Source: Anthonomus grandis grandis
Lineage: Eukaryota; Arthropoda; Insecta; Coleoptera; Curculionidae
DNA length: 64,000 nt
Assembly (NCBI RefSeq): GCF_022605725.1
Contig: NC_065558.1
Coordinates: forward strand, 1,240,001 to 1,304,000
Direction of reading: 5' to 3'
Shown here in pieces: positions 1 through 10,139 of this stretch (positions are counted from its first letter, which is position 1; every line of letters begins with the position of its first letter). The notes under the pieces were generated by a model. The model was given only the letters and a program-made list of their open reading frames with translations, did no database searches and was not told the DNA's origin. The translations under genes were made by a program, and so were the position numbers.

Positions 1-440
1 TAGGTGTCTAATCATTTTAATTGAAGAATGTGTGTACCAATTTGCAACTCTCTAACTTTCTTGGTTTTTGAGTTATGGACATGTTGTTGGGATTTTTTGA
101 AAAAAAAATCACATTTTCCCAAAAAAAATTATTTTTCATCTCCCTGTATATTTTTTTGAAAAACGCTGAAATAGGTGTCTAATCATTTTAATTGAAGAAT
201 GTGTGTACCAATTTGCAACTCTTTAACTTTCTTGGTTTTTGAGTTATGGACATGTTGTTGGGATTTTTTGAAAAAAAAATCACATTTTCCCAAAAAAAAA
301 TTATTTATCATCTCCCTGTATATTTTTTCGAAAAACGCTGAAATAGGTGTCTAATCATTTTAATTGAAGAATATGTGTACCAATTTTTAACTCTCTAACT
401 TTCTTCGTTTTTGAGTTCTCAACATGTTGTTTGTCAAAAC
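1..440. repeat. 171-172-bp satellite, about 2.5 copies
   Basis: The unit beginning TAGGTGTCTAATCATTTTAA starts at 1, 172 and 344, so the period is 171-172 bp. The first two copies are nearly identical; the third diverges after about 435. Each unit has runs of A and T and a CTCCCTGTATATTTTTT stretch. The array is cut by the window edge, so its true size is unknown. No coding potential is seen. Confidence 0.85.
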
Positions 441-870
441 AAAAGGACATATAAAACGGTACAGTTAAAATTAAACGAGTAAATCTTAAGATTAAGAAGA
501 TCTTAAGATTATTAAAATAAATTAACAGGAAACGGAGGGAAGAGTTATTCAAATAAAATTAAATTAGTTTCAGTAATGTTAATCTGAATGTTAAAGAGAT
601 TTATCATATTCTTTTTTGAGAGATCTTTTTATCTTGAGTAATTCAAGATTATTTAGATTTATGTTGTCCTGAACTCTAAGTAAAATCTTAGTAGATTCGA
701 TGGGTGACCGGTCTCCATAATATGTATAGTGAAGAAGAGTTGACATTTTGAGTTTAAAAAGTTCAAGATTTTCTCACATGAATCACTCTACCTCTTCTGT
801 AGTTAATAAATTCTCTTAGGTTAAGGGGTGAGAGCTAAAGCTAAAAATCCAAATCACAATGAGTCTGAAA
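441..870. other. AT-rich sequence without a recognised gene
   Basis: No coding exon is recognised. A short palindrome around 480-512 (TCTTAAGATTAAGAAGATCTTAAGA type) is the only structure noted. Confidence 0.4.
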
Positions 871-1475
871 GAATGAATGAATGAATCATCGCTTTATTGT
901 CAAAAAATTTTACAATTTGTAGACAAAGCTGATAACTAAAGTAAAACACAAAAACAAACAAAACACACAAAATTAAAATAAAACAAATATACAAATCAAT
1001 AATTGTATGTGGCCAAAGTATGAATAAATAAACAAAACACTACATAGCTACTAGCTACATAAAACAGTACATATAAAAACAATAAATCAGTCTGTGTGTG
1101 ATAAGTTAAAATTAAGTATTAAAAAAATCGTTTACCGAGTAAATGGCTCTCTCCCGTAGGAATGATTTTAATGCCTTACGGAAAGTAGGAAAAGATGTGA
1201 TGGACTTGATGTTCAATGGCAAATGATTGTGCATTTTTTTTGCTTTGTACAATATAGAGTTTTTTACAAATTCTGAATGTGGAGTATCTGCCTACTCATA
1301 AATCATTGTCCACGTTTCTGAGATTGTTGAAATTGAAAATTGAAAGAGTGTGTCATAGACTGTCATTAGTATAATGGCCTTGTCGACAAGTGGTTTCATA
1401 TTTCTTTGAATGAAAGTGGAAGAATTTAATTTTTTAACAGTGTGATCAATATGTGCATTAAAAATTTTGATCTAG
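871..1475 (-). mobile_element. 5'-truncated non-LTR retrotransposon (CR1/jockey-type) 3' end
   Basis: On the minus strand this reads as the thumb and C-terminus of a LINE reverse transcriptase: HIDHTVKKLNSSTF, then MKPLVDKAIILMTVY, then LPLNIKSITSFPTFRKALK and an AIYSVND-like end, with frame breaks between blocks. It is followed by a 3' UTR and a (TTCA)n tail, seen as gaatgaatgaatgaat on the plus strand at 871-886. The catalytic RT core and endonuclease are absent, so this is a dead 5'-truncated insertion. Confidence 0.75.
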
Positions 1476-1785
1476 GACTTCAACTTCTACGATTTTCTCT
1501 AATTATTCTAGATCTATTTCTGAGGTAAAATGAAACCTAACTATAAATTTTTGACTGCCCTATTTGAAATCCCAGGAATAATTTTTTTTCTTAAACATCA
1601 CATTCTGTGAAATTTTAAGGATCTGATCGGAGTACCTAGTAGTCATCAAGTAATTTCAAATTCCTGGGATATTTTTATCCTTCAAGTACAAAAAGTTCTA
1701 TAAGTTCTAAAACATAACCTCAATCCTTTCACGAATTTCTTCCATGAAATCCAGGATAACTTTTATTAAAGTTAAATTGTTGCAG
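1476..1785. other. Probable intron end of the Mff/Tango11 gene
   Basis: Non-coding AT-rich sequence that ends in TTGTTGCAG at 1785, a good splice acceptor for the exon that follows. No other feature is seen. Confidence 0.5.
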
Positions 1786-1970
1786 GCGGTGAAAGTTTGA
1801 CACCGGCAGAAGAAATCACCCACCTACGACGCCAAATGGTGAAACTGAACAGGAGGGTGATGGCCTTAGAACTAGAAAACCTCAATAGGATGCAAAAGGA
1901 GAAATTCATAGTAGGATTCGGCATAGCGTACTTTTTGCTTAAAGTTATAGTTTGGATGAATCGGGACTAA
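1786..1970 (+). CDS. Tango11: Mitochondrial fission factor (Mff/Tango11) homologue, last coding exon
   Basis: Sixty C-terminal codons follow a TTGTTGCAG acceptor; the frame starts at 1788 and stops at TAA 1968-1970. The peptide has a leucine/arginine-rich coiled coil (EEITHLRRQMVKLNRRVMAL, then ELENLNRMQKEK) followed directly by a single hydrophobic helix (FIVGFGIAYFLLKVIVW) and a short MNRD tail. This is the layout of Mff/Tango11: a coiled coil before a C-terminal tail anchor in the outer mitochondrial and peroxisomal membrane. In the family the protein recruits the dynamin-like GTPase Drp1 for organelle fission. Upstream exons lie outside the window to the left. The family call rests on the coiled coil plus tail-anchor pattern; the symbol is inferred from the insect orthologue name. 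Confidence 0.75.
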
Positions 1971-2217
1971 GACTAGTAGGTAGCAGTAGTAGTAGTACAT
2001 TATTATTGTTGATATTAGCAGGAAATTTATTAGGGCCATAACCTTGTTTCACTTTTATTGGTCATCCTGTATCTTGTGTTATCATTTCATACAGTACTGT
2101 ATTGTTTTTTTTTTACTATATTTACTCCTTCTTTTACGATATTGTTACTAATTATTTTAAGTGTAACTTATGACTACGACTGTATCTTATTTTTTAAGTA
2201 AGTTGTAATTGGTATGA

Positions 2218-2223
2218 AATAAA
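2218..2223 (+). promoter_or_regulatory. Poly(A) signal of the Mff/Tango11 gene
   Basis: A canonical AATAAA lies about 250 bases after the stop codon. The 3' UTR therefore probably runs from 1971 to about 2240. Confidence 0.6.
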
Positions 2224-2514
2224 CATTAATAAGTTGTTGCTATTTGTTTTTATTGTGGTTAAGTACCGGATCTGTGCAACGATTGTGATGAGAAATACCT
2301 ACATAGAAATATAGACGAGTTGAAAAGTTAAATTTGGCTGAACATGATTTGAATAGTGAAATAAAATTTAACTCTTTTCGTTTTTATACTCCTTGTGTTA
2401 CTATTCTTATAAAATGTTAAGTTTTAGGTTCGATTAATTTACTTTTATTTTAATCTTATTGTTATGTATTAAACCTGAGCGCATCTCATCTGGCCCTCGC
2501 TAGGCAATGTCCGT

Positions 2515-2836
2515 GTAGGCTAAATTTATTAGAGGTCATTAATCAGAGAGTAGACTATTCATTTTAAATACTTTATACAAGATGGTATTTAAGCAAATAC
2601 AAAAACATGTGCTTAGGTTTGGACACTTGAACCTTAGATCAGTGTTTACAGGTTTCGTCGAATTCACTAATATAATTCAGAATAATAGCTTTGACATAAT
2701 TGGTGTAACGGAAACATGGTTGACAAGTGATAAATCATCAGATGCTGTTGGCATTCCAGAATGCAAGTTTTATAGAAAAGATCGTAATAGAGGTAGAGGT
2801 GGAGGCGTAGGCTTCTACATAAAATAGAGGGTTTTG
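2515..2836 (+). mobile_element. LINE A, 5' part: ORF2 start and endonuclease N-terminus
   Basis: From the ATG at 2582 the frame reads an apurinic-type endonuclease N-terminus: FGHLNLRSVFTGF, then DIIGVTETWL and GRGGGVGFYIK, with a stop at 2825. These blocks match, in the same order, those of the intact LINE at 55158-57977. The leader (TAGGCTAA..ATTTATTA near 2516) also resembles the ORF1-ORF2 spacer of that element. The ORF is then cut by the inserted LINE B. The continuation is found on the same strand at 7436-8600. Confidence 0.75.
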
Positions 2837-2839
2837 ATC

Positions 2840-3637
2840 ATTATTTATTTATTTATTATTATATTATACTCTCACAAACACATTGGAAATGTAATTACAT
2901 GTTAAGAGTGCTTACTAAGCCAGTAAAGGCGAGAAAAAGAAAGACTACAACTAAAATATACTAACTAAACAAATTAACAATATAAGAAAAATACAAAAAA
3001 CATACAAATAGATATACCAGGTTCTAAAACAATTATGTGCACTACTTATACTTTGAACTACCTAAAATCACAGATCTAATTTGTCCTACAGAACTATTAA
3101 AGAAATCTATATCACATTTTTGTATATATTCATTACTTTGGTACATCATTCGATTTATAGGTGAACTACTTGGAGTTAAACATTGGAACAGCTTTTTATT
3201 TCTTATTCTTAAGTTTACTTTAGGAACCACAAAAGTTATGTTGTTAATTAAGGAACATTTTTTATACTTTAAATTGTTGACAATATTATACCATCATTTA
3301 AACTACGTCTAATACTTAATCTAACCATACTAAATTCAGTCAGCATACTTTCATAAGAAATCATATAGGGACAGGTATTAGTATAGATAAGTTCTTAAGT
3401 ATAGATACCTTAAAAACCTCTTTTGCACTTTTTCAATCATATCAATATGCACCAATGACTGTGGAAACCAAATAACAGAGGCATATTCTAAATGGGGTCT
3501 AGCCAATGTATTGTATAAGATTATGATTGATTTTATTTGTTTAAAGTTTTTAGTGTTTCTAATTACAAATTCAAGAACTTTATATGCTTTATTGACAATA
3601 GTTTCATAGTGCTGGTTAAACTTAAAGTTTGACTGCA
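2840..3637 (-). mobile_element. LINE B, 3' part (RT C-terminus, 3' end) inserted in LINE A
   Basis: On the minus strand this is a LINE RT C-terminal region: YKVLEFVIRNTKNFKQIKS, LARPHLEYASVIWFPQSL, IEKVQKRFLRYLY, then the SSPINRMMYQSNEYI block near 3120-3230, with frameshifts. The 3' end carries an (ATTT)n-like tail at about 2842-2856. The reading frame is broken at 3645 by a DNA transposon and resumes at 7365 with DLGVYM continuing into QSNFKFNQHYE, so the two pieces are one element. Confidence 0.8.
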
Positions 3638-4197
3638 TGTACACTAGGGTGGGTCGGTTCTCTAGGTTTTTTATGCCTGTAGTAAAAAAAGTTACCAAAT
3701 GGTCCATAATGAATACCAATTTTTTACTTTTTTTTAATTTTATTATTTTTTCGCGTAATGTATCAGAAAAAAAATTGAACAAGGCAATCTATCAGATATA
3801 TCAGCGCAAAGCGAACCAGACTGTGATCCAGACTTCGAACCAGAGCCGTCAACTTCTACGGGCATAACCCTCGACTTTCCTGCATTAGCAAAAGCAATAG
3901 ACCGAGCTGGATTATAAAGTAGAAAAGGAGCAATGATCGCCAGTGCAGTTCTGGAAGATGTTGGATTGATATCCAAAACTAATCAATCTTATGTAATAGA
4001 CAACTCCAAATTAGATCGACAAAGAAAAAGGCAACGACTTGATTTACAAAAAAATATAATAAAAGATGGTACTAGTCTTCAAGCTCTCTATTTTGATTGA
4101 AAAAACAGGGTGAATCGTCATCTAGGAAAATCATTGTCAAAGAACATATAGTGTTATTAAAGAAACCAGGTAGCGACTATATAGGACACGTAACACC

Positions 4198-6080
4198 CAG
4201 TGGCGGCTCCTTCTTAGGGTCAATTGGTCAATGACCCCCCTTAAATAATCTCATAAAAATCCCAATTTTATTATAAATATCTTTTATCTAAAACTTCATT
4301 GTGAATTATAAAATTCTCTAAGCAGTCTGCATTGGCAAAACAAATAAATATATTATTAACGTCGCGCCTCGCGCGCATCACAAGCCCGTGGCTGGGCCGT
4401 ATTTTAAATTGTCCCTATACAGTTCTTATGGCTTATGGAGAAATGCATGTAAAATAGAACAAAGAAGGCAGATTAGCATTTCGTGGGCGGGAGTGAGAGT
4501 CACCTTTCAGTCCTATATCGCTAACGTAGTCGACGGCCCGACTGGATGAATGTTTTCAGTTTTGTTTTAAATAGTTACTGTTTGCCGCCCGCACGAAATA
4601 ATTGCCTTAAAATCTGCTGGAACATTAAATTATGATGTTCCAGCAGATTTTAATTTAAATAATTATGACGGCTTGAGAAAAAGGAAAGTGGTCGACCAAA
4701 ACCAAATATGAATTTAAAACAAACAACAAAGGATAGGGGTAAAGATATTCAAAAATATTTTAAAGAATCAATGTACAATTTGTGTGATTGGATTTGTGGC
4801 TGCAGTGTGAGAAATTTTTTTGCTACCCGTCTTTACTATTTTCGAATGACGCAGTATGGGCGAAAAATGGAGTAATTGACATTAAGCATTTAAAAGTGAA
4901 AATTACAAAGCTTGCTTCTTCCACTACTCATATAAATTCATCAATGAGTTACGCAAGTTTAGGACGTGTTAACACAGTCTAACAGTTGAAAACTATATAC
5001 TTTGGTGTTAACATAAGACAGCAACTTGATAGTGTATATCGTAAATCTGTGCATGACTTTAATGAATCGGTTTCTAAAAATAGGTATATTTTAAACAAAC
5101 TAATCGGCTGTGTAAAATTTTGTGGAGTTTTCGAAATTGCATTGCGCGGTCATGACGAAAGTATCAACTCCAATAATCCTGAAATTTTTCTGGGCCTTAT
5201 CGATTTTGTTTCTGAACTGGATTTAATGTTTAAAGAACATATTGAAAGAAGTACAGTATTTAAAGGCACATCAAAAACAATTCAGAACGATATTTTCGAA
5301 TCAATGTTAGCCATTGTACATACTCATATAATTAAGGAGATTGACCAGACAAATTTTGTGGCAATTCAAGTAGATGAGACCACAGACAGCTTCAATAAAA
5401 CGCAGATGATTGTCATATTGCAATATGTATTAACTGATTGCACATGAAAGATTTTGGAAATTTGTTAACCCTCCAGATGCCACAGCACAACATTTAACTA
5501 ATGTAATATTGGAAGAACTTCAATTATCAAAAATTAATCAAGCACCTGAAAAATTAATTAAACTGGTAGGAGTATAAACAAAAATTAAAGAAATATACCC
5601 AAATGCACACTTTATTGCTAGCACTGCTATGCCCATCAACTTATCCTGCAAAAAGCGGCGAGTCAACATAAGCCGATAAAAATATTTTTTGTAAATTTAT
5701 ACGCATTTTCGTCCTTTTTCGGCCGATCTCCAAAATGTACGATGGTTATGGGTAGAGTGGTTTCGATAACCTGTTTATACCCTTTTTCTTATATTTTTAT
5801 TTAAAATATTTACTCTAATAAAAAGGCAAAGTTAATTTTCGGCAAACGATTTAAGCATTTAGTTTAGCAAGTTATTTTTACCCTTAATAGGGTAAATATC
5901 TCGGTAAATATTATTGAGTTTTATCTAAGTCTGTATTTTTTATCCAAAATATAAATGACAAAAAGATCTTTCAAATACTTTAAAAAATCAATAGTTTGAT
6001 TTGTTTTTTTCTATTAGAGTAAACTATAAGTTTTCAAACCAAAATGACCCCCCTGAAGATTGACCCACGAGCCGCCACTG
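4198..6080 (+). mobile_element. Nested hAT element with perfect 8-bp TSD
   Basis: Inverted ends CAGTGGCGGCTC (4198) and GAGCCGCCACTG (ending 6080) are flanked by the duplication GTAACACC at 4190-4197 and 6081-6088. The insertion splits the coding region of the surrounding DNA transposon. At 1.88 kb it is shorter than autonomous hAT elements and keeps only the N-terminal half of a transposase, so it is non-autonomous. Confidence 0.9.
4788..5660 (+). pseudogene. hAT transposase fragment (ZNF862/DUF4371 type)
   Basis: Block 1 (about 4790-4980) reads a zinc-binding-like KFFCYPSLLFSNDAVWAKNG segment. Block 2 (4986-5447) reads VSKNRYILNKLIGCVKFCG, ALRGHDESINSNNP, STVFKGTSKTIQND and FVAIQVDETTD, the last containing the first catalytic aspartate region. 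After a stop and frameshift, homology continues (PPDATAQHLTN, KIKEIYPNAHFI) to a CYAHQL-type block near 5633. A YDGA-type segment is deleted and the C-terminal dimerisation domain is missing. This is typical of the DUF4371/ZNF862-like hAT group. It is clearly non-functional. Confidence 0.75.
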
Positions 6081-7364
6081 GTAACACCTGAAAACGGTAC
6101 TGCAAAGACCATAGCTTCATTAGGTAACGCTGGGCCTTACGGTGGTGTAATACATTTGTTGGAATTACATCTTAAACGACCTTTGCAATGGCTAATATAT
6201 CAGCTACATGCAAACGAGTTGCCATTGCGACATCTGGACGGAAATACCACAGGACCATTATCATTCTCGGGTTCTATCGGCAAACTTATTGAAACATGTG
6301 AGCGATTATCTGTCATGTGCTACGAAACAATCAAAGTTAATTTGCCTGAGGTAAATTTAAAAGAATTAAGTAGCGATCAATAATATTTATACGAGATTTG
6401 CACTGCCATATCTACTGGAAACTGTCCATCTAATTTAGCGAATAAATCTCCTAGCAAGTTATCTCACGCAAGATGGCTAACAACAGCAAATCGTATCTTG
6501 CGGTAAGAAATCCCCCGCCTAAATTAAAAGTGTTGACAGAATATATTCTGCGAGTATATGTGAAGATTTGGTTTCGAGTAAAAACTGTACCATTGTGCAC
6601 ATTTGGAGCTCTTCACCTTTGGCAGCTAATTCAATATTAAATTTTCCAATTTCCCAAGTTCAATTTTGAAGCGGAATCATATATTGATCTACTAAATTGG
6701 CAAGAGTGCAAAGTAACAGAGCCACCAATGACGAAGCATCTGTCTGATGAAGAAATTGAAGAATTTTTAAAACTAGCAGCTATCCCGAGGGAGATTTATG
6801 GAAGTTACCCTGCCATACGCAGGCTGTTGAAAGATGTGTCAAATTAGTGACAGAGGTATCGTCGGCCGTATGTCGGTTTACTAACAGAGATGGTTGGATA
6901 CGTACAACGATAGCATCTAGAAGCCAGATGTCAAAGTTTAATACCAAATCAGACTATGAAGTAGGAAATTAGAAATTGCTCATATGGTTGGGTGGATGGG
7001 TGGGCAGGGATGGAACTCGATGGAAGCCACCTCCCCGTGGTGAGTTCTGGGTTATTTTGTATCTGTTTATATTTTTTTATCTGTATATACAAATTAGGCG
7101 AAGAGCTGCTCGTAAGTAGAAAAGTTGAAAAATGCTTGATTTTTTTTAGGTTTAAGAGCTGCATAATGAGAGGATTATATTACATTATTTTATAGCACAG
7201 GCATTTTCTTTTTATATTTTATTTTTGTATTTTTGTGGGGGTACGGGGGGTGCAAACGCTGATGATTTTTTTTTTAATTTGCACGAAATTAGTTTACCCA
7301 ATAGCAAGTTTTTAAACCACAGGTCTGTCAAATTAAAGAAAAAGTATAAAAACGACCCACCCTA

Positions 7365-7432
7365 ATGTACACACCAAGGTCCCTACATTCATTTTTCAGT
7401 ACACGACCGTCCAAGGACTGCCGGCCGCCTGA
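7365..7432 (-). mobile_element. LINE B, 5' remainder after the DNA transposon
   Basis: The minus strand reads QSLDGRVLKNECRDLGVYM, whose last residues run straight into QSNFKFNQHYE on the other side of the transposon. DLGV followed by FxxHY is a standard LINE RT thumb motif. The element is 5'-truncated here, at about 7432. Confidence 0.7.
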
Positions 7433-7435
7433 ACG

Positions 7436-8600
7436 TGAATGAATGCACCATAGTTGACTTATGCAATAAGAGGTTTAATGAGGGAAAGGGCCAAGGCTAG
7501 GCGTAAGGCTTATTTGCAATATTTGGAGACCCAAAAGGATCAACGAAAAGTTTGGCAAACTTTAAGAGACCTCAATGTTTATGTTCCTACAAATACAGTT
7601 ATTCAGATTCCTCCTGAATTGGTAAATGTGGAAGAGATAAATACATATTTCTGCAGCGTTTTTAAAAAATCAAACAACTCTGGTAATAAAGTAGCATATT
7701 ATAATAATAATACAATAAGGGAAGGCATACAATTTACTTTCAAATTGGTCGATCCCCCTGATGTGTTATAAGTATGTGCAGAGTATTGGGTCAAATGCTG
7801 CAGGTATTGATGGCATAACGCTTCAGATGGTGAAACTCTGTTTGCATGTGATAATATTAAATATAACTCATATTGTCAATAGTTATCTCGAATATGGTCA
7901 TTTCCCAAATTGCTGGAAAGAATCTCTTGTTACCCCACTACCTAAAAAACATGATCCTGTCAGTTTTACGGATTTGAGGCCTGTTAGTCTGCTTCCTGTA
8001 GTATCAAAGGTTCTGGAAAGAGCGGTTCATGTTCAGATCACGGATTACTTTAATACATATGGCTTTTTTCCTGTGCATCAATCGGGCTTTAAAGCTAGTC
8101 ATAGTACAACAGCTGCACTTCTAAATATTACTGAGGACATGTAAAAATTCAAGATAGGCAAATTACTGCTATATTGATTTTGATAGTCTACTCTAAAGAT
8201 CATGAGTTGATGTGTGCCAAGCTATCATATTATGGTTTCGAGGAGATTGAAATGTTGTTTTTTAGGTCATATTTAACAGGTCGAAGGCAGGTAGCACATG
8301 CGGATGATACACAATTATTATTTCAGTCTAATCCAGATTGTGCTGATAATGTTGCTGAGATTTTAAATTCAGATTTATCTAATATTTTGCAATACTCAAC
8401 GGAACATAATCTGACAATAATTAATCCTGCCAAAACTTTTTCTGTTAATATTTAAAGATGGTAAAGTTAATATCCGGCGAATTGGTTGAGAGGAAGAATG
8501 GCCAGGAGGCTAAACTTCGCCAGTTTTTTTTCAGTACATTTTCATATGTTTTTCCATTGTATGTACAAAGAAATACTTGAATAAAGGAAGTTAAGCAATC
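7436..8600 (+). mobile_element. LINE A, 3' part: RT pieces and 3' UTR
   Basis: The frame resumes with AP-stop-LTYAIRGLMRERAK, where the intact LINE at 55 kb has APWLTENL, so a tryptophan codon has become TAG. Blocks follow in order: KVWQTLRDLNV, AAGIDGIT, ESLVTPLPKKHDPVSFTDL, RPVSLLPVVSKVLER, FKASHSTTAALL, LSYYGFEEIE, then directly ADDTQLLFQ. The GVPQGSILGP block is deleted and several frameshifts are present. From 8457 the sequence GATGGTAAAGT and GGCTAAACTTCGCCAG matches the 3' UTR of the intact LINE (58140-58200), ending near an AATAAA at 8580. About 215 codons between endonuclease and this part are missing. Confidence 0.75.
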
Positions 8601-10139
8601 TTTTTATTAGGTAATCTCTTATAATCTTTAATTGTTAGTGTTTAAACTTTGTCCAGCCATACTTCATTGTGTTTTTCGCCCTATTAATTACATCTTTAGT
8701 ATAATAAGGCCACTTGTAAGTAATGTTAGTTGCATTTTAATCTGAACGTGTCGAGAATAAAATCATTAGTTTTGGTTAGTGCTGAAAGACCCAACCGTAA
8801 AATTATGTGTTAATTAATTAAACGAATTAATGTTATTTTTACACCTGAATTATCTGTCCCATTGATAGATACTATGTAAATGTGAATATGTTATGGGCGC
8901 GATAATTCGAAAATAATTGCGGTCTAAAAGCCATTGTGATGCACAATAAAGTTAATTGTAACGTGTCAACAAGTACAAATGTATGTACATTGTACATATT
9001 GCCTAATTTATTTTTTTTTGTTTAGGTGGACTATTATTATTGCAGGAAGTATTTGAAACTAAACAAAAGTTCACTTTGGTAATTCAATTCTTCAATTGTA
9101 TAATTCAATTTTAGGAAACGCAGTATTGGATTGAATCTGAATTTTATATGTATTTGAACATGCTCTGAATATATATATTCCAAAGATGTGATTTATACCT
9201 AAAGCTTGATGCATTTTTTTTCCGTTTAATATTTTGAATTCGATAATCAGTCGGACGATGTCTTATTCAAATTTTGTACGTTTGCTGACCCTAATTAATA
9301 TTTATTAATTTTCGAACAAATGTTCAATTATTTTAATAAATTACGTGACGAAAAACTGTTGATCGTTGATTAATGGTTAATTCTGTATTTTAATACCCGT
9401 ATAAGCAATTGTGAAGGATTATTCATAAGTAGCGGTAAGTGGAACTAATTTCTTTTTTTTTTTTGTTTTGAACAACGATTTTATATTTTTTATCTTGTCC
9501 ATGACTTTCTTATATTATTTCAAAGATAGGACATTAATCCTTGAATTTCCAGGGTTTTATGAAAGTCCAAAGACTTGATGTTCTTTTCCTAAAAGAAAAT
9601 GAAACATATAAGTTTAATTTTTTGACTGAAAAATATAGGCAAATAGATAAATTATAAAAATATTCCCTGTAATACATATTTTTCTTAAAACATGTGGAAT
9701 TTCTAGGACTCGATAGAAGCTAAAAGATTTTCATCAAATCCCTTGAATTCAAAGATTGAATTCATGCCAGTCCGGGGATTTGATGTAGGAATTTTCTAAA
9801 AGTCTAGAAGTTTGATAAAGGACATCAAATTCCAAAATTTCCTGGAGTTCCAGATTCTTTCTTCCAGAAGTTCTTGAAAGATATAGAAAATGAAAACAAG
9901 TCCTGGAGTATTTTTATCCCTATTTATCTTTTTATTTCTGAAACTGAATAAAAATCTGAGGGTATTTCAAGGATCTAATTGGAGTTCTAGGATTGCACCC
10001 CAATCAAGGGATTTAAGGTAGAAATTCTAAAATATTTTACAGTCCAGGGATTTGATGTACCTACGAATGCAAATTACGAAATTTCCTTCCAAGAGTTCCA
10101 GTTTATCGGGTACCAGTAGTCACGGTACGCCAGATTCGA
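8601..10139. other. AT-rich intergenic sequence
   Basis: No gene is recognised. The stretch 9500-10080 has loosely repeated phrases such as TTGATGT and CCAGGGATTTGATG, suggesting very old decayed repeats, but no period can be set by eye. Confidence 0.4.

Larger units (their letters stand above)
3645..7364. mobile_element. Unassigned DNA transposon with 12-bp TIRs and 8-bp TSD
   Basis: The ends are inverted (TAGGGTGGGTCG at 3645 and CGACCCACCCTA ending at 7364). Both sides carry the perfect 8-bp duplication ATGTACAC at 3637-3644 and 7365-7372. Removing the element and one duplication restores the LINE B frame, which proves the boundaries. Inside, on the plus strand, are decayed pieces of one protein. 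One runs about 3790-4195 (DPDFEPEPSTST, LDRQRKRQRLDLQKNIIKDG, LYFD). The other runs 6087-6530 (GGVIHLLELHLKRPLQWL, HANELPLRHL, LDGNTTGP, then KLSHARWLTTANRILR). Beyond 6530 the frame is full of stops. An 8-bp TSD fits hAT or P-like elements, but I cannot assign the superfamily from the protein. Confidence 0.8.
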
